Assembly: GCF_017301735.1 (NCBI RefSeq)
Contig: NZ_CP071090.1
Span: 12,321,001-12,385,000, forward strand
Direction of reading: 5' to 3'
From: Pyxidicoccus parkwaysis
GTDB lineage: Bacteria; Myxococcota; Myxococcia; Myxococcales; Myxococcaceae
DNA: 64,000 nt
Each line of letters starts with the position of its first letter. The first letter of the stretch is position 1. Shown piece after piece: positions 57,336 through 64,000 of the stretch. A program made the translations under genes and the position numbers. The notes below the pieces were generated by a model. That model was not told the origin of the DNA, did not search any database, and saw only the letters and a program-made list of their open reading frames with translations.

Positions 57336-59597
57336 TCAGAGTCCGTTGGGGACCACGGTCACCGTGCCGGAGCCCCTGTTGGTCAAGATGAGATCGGGGT
57401 ACCCGTCCGCGTCCATGTCCGCGGTGGCGATGGCGTTGAGGCCAGGCGAGGCGCCGGTCGTGACGACGGTGCCCGAGGTGAAGCCTCCGCTGCCGTTGCC
57501 GGTCATCGGGCGGACGCCGCCCGAGGCTGTTGTCACGAGGATGTAGGCGTCGAGCTTGCCATCGCCGTTGAAGTCATCGGCCACGACGCCCAGCGCCGAG
57601 TTGGCGGCCGTAGTGGCCGCGGCGGTGGACTGAACGCCGCTCGCGAAGGTGCCGTTGCCGTTCCCCTTGAAGAAGAAGAGGAACCGGCCGGCCGCGCCGT
57701 TCGAGAGGATGTCGAGCACGCCGTCGCCGTTGGCGTCGCCGAAGGCGATGCCCGCCGTCTGGCCGCTGGCGCTGTTGCTGTAGGAGACGGGGGCGGCGAA
57801 CGAGCCGTTGCCCTGGTTGATGAGGACCGACAGGCGTGCGCTGGCGGGGCTCGTCACCACGAGATCGGAGAAGCCATCGCCGTTCAGGTCACGGCAGGCG
57901 ATGGTCGACTGCACGCCGCCGGTGCCCGGGATGCCGATGAGCGTGGGCGCGCCGAAGCTGCCCGCGCCGGTGCCGAAGAGCACGCTCACCTGGCTCAGGG
58001 TCACGCTGGTCGTGGCGATGTCAGCCACCCCGTCGGCATTGAAGTCCCCGGTGCAGAGGTGGACGGAGCCCGGGGTGCCGGTGGTGAAGCTCGTCGGCGC
58101 GCCGAAGGTCCCGGGCGCGCTCGGGCCCAGGTTCTTGTAGACGCTGATGTTTCCGTTGATGAGGGGCTGGTTGGTCTGGCCGTTGACGGTGACGGCGTCG
58201 AGCCACCCGTCGCCGTCCACGTCCACCGCCACGACCGCGTTGCTGGAGAGCGAGGCGCTCCCGTAGTTGACCTCCGGCTGGACGCTGGCGTCGCCGTTCC
58301 CCAGGAAGACGGAGAGCGAGCCAGAGGGCGTCAGGATCGATCCGGATTCGGCGTTGGCCACCAGGATGTCGAGCTTGCCATCGCCATTCACATCGGCGAC
58401 CGCCGGGGCCAGCGGGCTGTGGTTCGCGGGGGAGCTGACCGGCGTGCCGGGGACCTGGCCGGTGGGGGCGGTCTGGCAGGTGCCGTTCGTGCAGATCTGT
58501 CCCGTCGAGCACGCGATGCCGCAAGCGCCGCAGCTATCGGCGTCGCTCTGGAGGTTCACCTCGCAGCCGTCGGACGAGTCCCCGTTGCAGTCCCCGAGGG
58601 TGCCGGAGCAAGACTGGCAGTTGGTCCCCTCGTAGGTGGGCGCGCACTGGCAGGTGTAGCTACCCACGCCGTCGATGCAGGTGCCACCGTTCAGGCAGGG
58701 GTTTGCGGCGCACTCGTCGATGTTGGTCTCGCAGTTGGTGCCGGAGTAGCCGGGAGCGCACGCGCACGTGTAGCTGTTGATGCCGTCGGTGCAGGTGCCG
58801 CCGTTCTGGCAGGGGCTCGTGGCGCACTCGTCGATGTTGGTCTCACAGTTGGTGCCGGTGAAGCCGGGAGCGCACGCGCACGTGTAGCTATTGATGCCGT
58901 CGGTGCAGGTGCCACCGTTCTGGCAGGGGCTCGAGGCGCACTCGTCGATGTTGATTTCGCAGTTGGTGCCGGTGAAGCCGGGAGCGCACGTGCAGGTGTA
59001 GCTATTGATGCCGTCGGTGCAGGTGCCGCCGTTCTGGCAGGGGTTTGTGGCGCACTCGTCGATGTTGGTGCAGGTCACGCCGTCGCCCTCGTACCCCGCG
59101 TTGCAGGCGCAGGTGAAGGAGCCCGGGGTGTTGGTGCAGGTGGCGTTCTCGCTACAGTTGTCGGTACCGGCGGCGCACTCGTTGACGTCGACGCAGGTGC
59201 CGCTCTGGCACGTGAGGCCGTCGCAACAGGGGACCGTGGGGTCGCACGGCGCATTCACGGGCAGGCAGGCCTGGCCGCTGCACGTCGGGTCGTAGAGCGG
59301 CGAGGTCGGGTCGAGGCTGGTGACGTAGTCGCCGTTGTGCGCGCTGTGCGCGTTGATACACGCCTGCTCGCTAACACGGACGAGCGTGTAGGGATGCCTC
59401 GTCGAGCTGGTCTTGTGACAGATCTGGACCTGACCGTTGACATCGAAGTAATCGCACTGCGCGGCGGTGAGGGCGGAGTCGGCCGAACCGACGTACGCGT
59501 CATTGTCCCCGTCGGAGATCGGGCTGCAACCGCCGATGAGGCCGAGCAGACCGGCCCCCGTGAGCATGACGAGGAAAGATATTGATTTGTGTTTCAT
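57336..59597 (-). CDS. Surface lipoprotein with EGF-like and FG-GAP repeats
   Basis: 753 residues from ATG 59597 (AGGGGGA seven bases upstream). Lipoprotein signal with LIGGC (Cys24). After a Cys-containing head come about six EGF-like modules, several of the calcium-binding type (NIDECATNPCQNGGTCTDGI; SYTCACAPGFTGTNCE), repeated almost unchanged, then a Cys cluster and seven FG-GAP/VCBS blades (DVNGDGKLDILVANAESGS; DLNGDGFSDLVVTSPA), as in integrin-like propellers. Likely an adhesion or cell-cell contact protein at the outer surface. The near-identical EGF units imply recent repeat expansion. Terminator downstream; palindrome upstream. Confidence 0.85.
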   Translation of the reverse strand: MKHKSISFLVMLTGAGLLGLIGGCSPISDGDNDAYVGSADSALTAAQCDYFDVNGQVQICHKTSSTRHPYTLVRVSEQACINAHSAHNGDYVTSLDPTSPLYDPTCSGQACLPVNAPCDPTVPCCDGLTCQSGTCVDVNECAAGTDNCSENATCTNTPGSFTCACNAGYEGDGVTCTNIDECATNPCQNGGTCTDGINSYTCTCAPGFTGTNCEINIDECASSPCQNGGTCTDGINSYTCACAPGFTGTNCETNIDECATSPCQNGGTCTDGINSYTCACAPGYSGTNCETNIDECAANPCLNGGTCIDGVGSYTCQCAPTYEGTNCQSCSGTLGDCNGDSSDGCEVNLQSDADSCGACGIACSTGQICTNGTCQTAPTGQVPGTPVSSPANHSPLAPAVADVNGDGKLDILVANAESGSILTPSGSLSVFLGNGDASVQPEVNYGSASLSSNAVVAVDVDGDGWLDAVTVNGQTNQPLINGNISVYKNLGPSAPGTFGAPTSFTTGTPGSVHLCTGDFNADGVADIATTSVTLSQVSVLFGTGAGSFGAPTLIGIPGTGGVQSTIACRDLNGDGFSDLVVTSPASARLSVLINQGNGSFAAPVSYSNSASGQTAGIAFGDANGDGVLDILSNGAAGRFLFFFKGNGNGTFASGVQSTAAATTAANSALGVVADDFNGDGKLDAYILVTTASGGVRPMTGNGSGGFTSGTVVTTGASPGLNAIATADMDADGYPDLILTNRGSGTVTVVPNGL

Positions 59598-59692
59598 TGA
59601 GATTCCCCCTGAAAGGACGCACCACGGCCTCGCGACGGCTCTCGCGGAGCTCGCGGGCACCCAAGCTGGACTGTCGTTGAACGCGGGTCGTC

Positions 59693-59715
59693 TATATTCA
59701 CCCGTGGTGAAAATA
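59693..59715. promoter_or_regulatory. Palindrome upstream of the EGF/FG-GAP gene
   Basis: TATATTCACC-CGT-GGTGAAAATA, arms matching in 9 of 10 positions, about 96-118 bases before the ATG at 59597. It lies in an AT-rich patch unlike the surrounding DNA. Candidate regulator binding site. Confidence 0.5.
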
Positions 59716-59823
59716 TACAACATCCACTGGCGACCCATCAATTACCAATTCATGGCCGCGGTTGGATTCCTGCCGATTCGGCACAATGCCCGTAGTTTTC
59801 GCACAGCCAAATCCATGCATGAG

Positions 59824-60090
59824 TCAGCGAAAACCCATGACTTTCGGCGTGGGTCGGACACGCGCCAGCGCTGATAAATGTTTTATGAATGAAATAAATG
59901 GAACGTTGGGGCTCAGAGCGCTCTGGGGGAGCGCTTCGTCGTCGGCCCCGCGCGGCCGCGAGGGGCTCTCTTCGAAGAGCTTCTTGTATTCGACGCTGAA
60001 TCGCCCGCCGGACACGAAGCCGAGCGAGGCCACGACGACGGCGACGGTCGTCCCCGGCGTGACTGCGAGCAACGTTTGTCTCGCAATCAT
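59824..60090 (-). CDS. Doubtful small membrane-anchored protein
   Basis: 88 residues from ATG 60090; residues 5-28 form a hydrophobic anchor (TLLAVTPGTTVAVVVASLGF). The rest is low in recognisable features and its tail is AT-rich. It starts directly at the tRNA-like fragment, so it may be the front end of a gene cut when an element inserted or left. The remainder of the 59598-60358 gap has no gene I can support. Confidence 0.3.
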   Translation of the reverse strand: MIARQTLLAVTPGTTVAVVVASLGFVSGGRFSVEYKKLFEESPSRPRGADDEALPQSALSPNVPFISFIKHLSALARVRPTPKVMGFR

Positions 60091-60091
60091 G

Positions 60092-60119
60092 TATAGGCGG
60101 CGGGAATCGAACCCGCGGA
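60092..60119 (-). other. tRNA/tmRNA 3'-end-like fragment (possible attachment site)
   Basis: The minus strand reads CGCGGGTTCGATTCCCGC followed by CGCCTATA: a full T-arm (five pairs, loop TTCGATT) plus an acceptor-like 3' strand. No matching 5' acceptor strand, D-arm or anticodon arm with a 7-base loop is found in the ~90 bases before it, so it is not a working tRNA. Such 3' ends are typical attL/attR scars of integrative elements. Which RNA it came from I cannot say. Confidence 0.5.
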
Positions 60120-60358
60120 CACTGCGATAGGAAACCCCAGGTTGGACACGCTGCTACCCGCTACCGCCTTGCTCTCACGTCGGTTCGTTGTGCCGCCCTG
60201 TGCCGTTACGCCCCGTCTTGTCCCGTTCTCCTCCCCGCTGGAGGGGCACACTGGGGGCACATGCGGCCCCACAGTGCGCGGGAAGAAGCGGCGGGTTCAC
60301 TTTCCGCTCGGCTCAGGTATCCGTCCCTTCAACTCAACTGCTCTCGGTGTTACAGGGC

Positions 60359-61792
<1,434 letters not shown>

Positions 61793-61983
61793 GCGGACGC
61801 TGGTAACACGTCGAGGCCCTGGAAGCCGGTTCCAGTTCACCTCAACGGGAGCCCTGCACGAGGCCGGACAAAGCTCTCGCCCGAGCCGGGGTGGGCCGGC
61901 CAGGGCAGGGGACGCTGTGCCTCCTCGCTCCCTTCGGGCCCTTTCGGACCGGAGGGGCGGGACGGTGGGATAGGGTGCCCGCC

Positions 61984-63240
61984 ATGACCTTTGCTTCCCT
62001 CGGGCTCTCGGAGCCGCTCGTCCGCGCCATGACCGACCTCGGCTGCGTCGAGCCGACGCCGGTGCAGCAGGCCACCATCCCGGCGGTGTTGCGGGGAGGT
62101 GACGTGTGGGCCTCGGCGCCGACGGGCTCGGGGAAGACCGCGGCGTTCCTCCTTCCAGTCCTGGAGGCGCTTGGCGCGAGTCCAGGCGGTTCACCCCGGC
62201 GGACGCGGGTCCTGCTGGTGGTGCCCACGCGTGAGTTGGCCGCCCAGGTCGCCCAGGTCATCGAGCAGTACGGCCGCCATCTCCCCAGGCGGCTGAAGAC
62301 CTGCCTCGCCGTCGGCGGCGTCTCGGCGAACCCGCAGATGATGGCGCTCCGTGGCGGCGCGGACCTGGTCGTGGCCACGCCGGGCCGCGCGCTGGACCTC
62401 GTGGACCAGAGCGCGCTCCGGCTCTCCACGGTGGAGACGTTGGTGCTCGACGAGGCCGACCAACTGTTGTCGCTGGGCTTCGCCGATGAGCTCACGCGCC
62501 TGCTCGCGCTGCTCCCCGCGCGCCGCCAGAACCTGCTGTTCTCCGCCACCTTTCCGCCCGGGGTACGGGCGCTCGCCGGACAACTGCTGCATGAGCCCAC
62601 GCGGGTCGACATCGGGGCGGCGGCGATGCCCGCCCCGGACCTCATCGTCCAGCGTGCCATTGAAGTCGACGCCGGGAAGCGCACGATGCTGCTGCGCCAC
62701 CTCATCGAGACGCATGCGTGGTCCCACGTCCTCACGTTCGTGGCCAGCCGGTATGGCGCGGACCACGTCGCGCTGAAGCTGAACCGCGCCGGCTTCACCG
62801 CGGAGGCCCTGCACGGCGAGCTCAGCCAGGGGGCCCGCACGCAGGCGCTCGCGGACTTCAAGGCGAAGCGCGTGAAGGTCCTCGTCGCCACGGATGTCGC
62901 CGCACGTGGCCTCGACATCGTGCAATTGCCCGCCGTCGTGAACTACGACCTGCCGCGCTCGCCCGTGGACTATCTGCACCGGATTGGCCGCACGGGCCGC
63001 GCGGGTGAGCCGGGCATGGCTATCAGCTTCATCAGCGCGGACACCCAGGCCCACTTCCGACTCATCGAGCGACGCCACGGCCTCCGCCTCATGCGCGAGC
63101 GGCTCGCGGGGTTCGAGCCGGTCGACGTGCCCACGCCGCCCCTGGACGTGAATGGCGGCGTGAAGGGGAAGCGGAAGAGCAAGAAGGACAAGCTCCGCGA
63201 GGCCGCGGCCGCCGCGAAGGGCCCGACGTCTCGGAGATAG
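61984..63240 (+). CDS. DEAD-box ATP-dependent RNA helicase
   Basis: 418 residues from ATG 61984. Motifs in order: FASLGLSEPLVRAMTDLGC with PTPVQQ (Q motif), ASAPTGSGKT (I), PTRELA (Ia), TPGRALD (Ib), DEAD (II), SAT (III), then VATDVAARGLDIVQLP (V) and HRIGRTGRAG (VI). The tail is a short Lys-rich extension (KGKRKSKKDKL), close to RhlE-type helicases. It unwinds structured RNA in ribosome assembly or decay. Exact subgroup (RhlE, DbpA, CsdA) is not fixed from sequence alone. Confidence 0.93.
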   Translation: MTFASLGLSEPLVRAMTDLGCVEPTPVQQATIPAVLRGGDVWASAPTGSGKTAAFLLPVLEALGASPGGSPRRTRVLLVVPTRELAAQVAQVIEQYGRHLPRRLKTCLAVGGVSANPQMMALRGGADLVVATPGRALDLVDQSALRLSTVETLVLDEADQLLSLGFADELTRLLALLPARRQNLLFSATFPPGVRALAGQLLHEPTRVDIGAAAMPAPDLIVQRAIEVDAGKRTMLLRHLIETHAWSHVLTFVASRYGADHVALKLNRAGFTAEALHGELSQGARTQALADFKAKRVKVLVATDVAARGLDIVQLPAVVNYDLPRSPVDYLHRIGRTGRAGEPGMAISFISADTQAHFRLIERRHGLRLMRERLAGFEPVDVPTPPLDVNGGVKGKRKSKKDKLREAAAAAKGPTSRR

Positions 63241-63606
63241 TCAGGGCCGAGGGGGTTGCTTCACCTTCGGCACCAGCACTGCCCGGTGGCCCTTCAGCGA
63301 GCTGGTGGCGGGCCCCACGCGCATCACGGGCATCCGAGAGATTTCCGCCAGCCCTCGCTCGGAGCGCGTGCGCGTGCAGAAGCGGAGCGGCGAGCTGCTG
63401 CTCGTGGACACGCGCACGGGCGCCATGCAGTCCCTGCCAGGCCGCCGCTGGATGGAGCCTTGGTGCGATGAGACCGCTGCCTGATGATGCACCTGGAGTT
63501 CCGCGGCGTCCTACCCATGGCGCCCTATGCGGCGCTGAACGCGTCCTGCCGGCGGTTCGGAACGCGCGCCTCCCTCACGGAGACCGCATTTCGATTCGAC
63601 CCATGA
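63241..63606 (+). pseudogene. Two small coding remnants
   Basis: From about 63270 a plus frame reads VAGPTRITGIREISASPRSE and RVQKRSGELLLVDTRTGAMQ to TGA at 63482-63484; the overlapping ATG 63484 begins MMHLEFRGVLPMAPYAALNA and stops at 63606. Neither has a usual start or length. They may be pieces of one or two lost genes. No family recognised. Confidence 0.3.
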
Positions 63607-63627
63607 GCGCGCCGGTCCCGCGCGGCG

Positions 63628-64000
63628 CTACTGCGAGAGGTCTTCCGCGAAGTACTCGTGGCTGTCCGCGTTGTCGATGGCCCTGGTGGGGTTGGAGTAC
63701 GCCAAGGACTTGCAGGCGGCTTGCCCGAAGGCCCAATCATCGGTCCCCGCGACGACGGTGAAGTGGCTCATCTCGTGGACGAGCAACCCGCCCTTGGAGT
63801 CCGTGCCATACGTCGGCGCGGCCCAGAAGAGGCCACACACGAAGATGCGATACGGGTCGCTCGGGTAGACGTAGGTATAGACATCCGCGTCGGTGCAGCT
63901 GCAATCGATGACCACCGACTGGGTCTCGAAGGCGCCCGAGATGGCCTGGAAGTGGCGCTTCACGGTCGCGAGTCGAGAGCTGGTGGTGGTCCCGAACCAG
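63628..64000 (-). CDS. Deuterolysin-like (M35) metalloprotease, C-terminal part
   Basis: The frame is open from the right edge of the window (WFGTTTSSRLATVKRHFQAI) to TAG at 63630-63628, so the N-terminus lies outside. Zinc site LVHEMSHFT (HExxH) and the third-ligand motif AGTDDWAFG are the aspzincin/deuterolysin pattern (HExxH plus GTxD). IDNADSHEYFAED is the conserved end of this family. Two cysteine pairs are visible (IDCSC; VCGLF/ACKSL). Likely a secreted endopeptidase that cuts at Lys. Confidence 0.85.
   Translation of the reverse strand, partial: WFGTTTSSRLATVKRHFQAISGAFETQSVVIDCSCTDADVYTYVYPSDPYRIFVCGLFWAAPTYGTDSKGGLLVHEMSHFTVVAGTDDWAFGQAACKSLAYSNPTRAIDNADSHEYFAEDLSQ

Noticed and set aside
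60088..60170. A complete tRNA gene on the minus strand
   Set aside because: Only the T-arm and 3' strand fit. The best 5' strand pairs at five of seven positions, and no anticodon arm with a 7-base loop can be formed.

Overview
The window looks like an accessory region of a myxobacterial chromosome (Myxococcus/Corallococcus/Pyxidicoccus type). Coding DNA is very GC-rich with G/C at most third positions. The gene content also fits: a SitA/SitI-type lipoprotein toxin pair, Hanks-type Ser/Thr kinases with a single membrane helix, many lipoproteins and secreted repeat proteins (EGF plus FG-GAP, parallel beta-helix, beta-propeller), an ECF sigma factor followed by a membrane-anchored partner, and many decayed insertion sequences. 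The genus is an inference from this pattern.

Layout. 1-3.7 kb: end of a secreted beta-helix gene, an IS91-type transposase scar, two envelope-type unknowns, an ECF sigma factor and its overlapping partner. 3.8-5.9 kb: a SitA-like toxin lipoprotein and pentapeptide-like immunity gene. 6.1-9.2 kb: a mosaic of a NIPSNAP gene, the tail of a GGDEF gene, half an IS66 transposase, an IS91-type tail, a lipoprotein, a frameshifted beta-helix gene and a six-cysteine secreted peptide. 9.3-10.8 kb: an AhpD/CMD-type gene overlapping an internally deleted ECF41-like sigma gene, and a divergent PPOX-fold flavoprotein. 10.9-20.9 kb: two copies of one Ser/Thr kinase gene, 6,622 bp apart, identical through the kinase half and different in the C-terminal tail. 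Between them lie an orphan SUKH immunity gene with its broken nuclease toxin, secreted proteins and a beta-propeller protein. 21-23.7 kb: a beta-helix protein and a metzincin-like lipoprotein.

24.2-48.5 kb is the centrepiece: an extracellular contractile injection system (eCIS, the PVC/Afp/MAC type) read entirely on the plus strand. It starts with a 1,734-residue DUF4157 protein (probable cargo toxin) and a one-base-overlapping partner (possible immunity or chaperone). After a 301-bp gap carrying a perfect inverted repeat come sheath, tube, a Cys4 protein, a Pro/Ala-rich protein, DUF4255 cap, AAA ATPase, small protein, CIS tube protein, LysM protein, gpD-like hub, spike, gp25-like wedge, two baseplate-J-type proteins, a tail-protein-I/beta-helix protein and a DUF6519 fibre. 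Most junctions overlap or nearly touch, which implies one transcript. No T6SS membrane-complex genes (TssJLM) and no obvious tape-measure gene are present. A convergent primase-like gene without a zinc finger follows.

49.6-54 kb holds an intact IS1182-type insertion sequence with 20-bp terminal repeats (17/20 matched) and CTAG at both ends, then stumps of isochorismatase-like and LysR genes, an NTF2-like protein and VOC proteins. 54.7-60 kb holds an esterase, a PadR regulator/membrane protein pair behind a promoter-operator palindrome, and a large EGF/FG-GAP lipoprotein with a palindrome upstream. 60-64 kb returns to housekeeping genes (HflX GTPase, DEAD-box helicase) after a short tRNA/tmRNA-3'-end-like fragment, and ends in the C-terminal part of a deuterolysin-like metalloprotease cut by the window edge.
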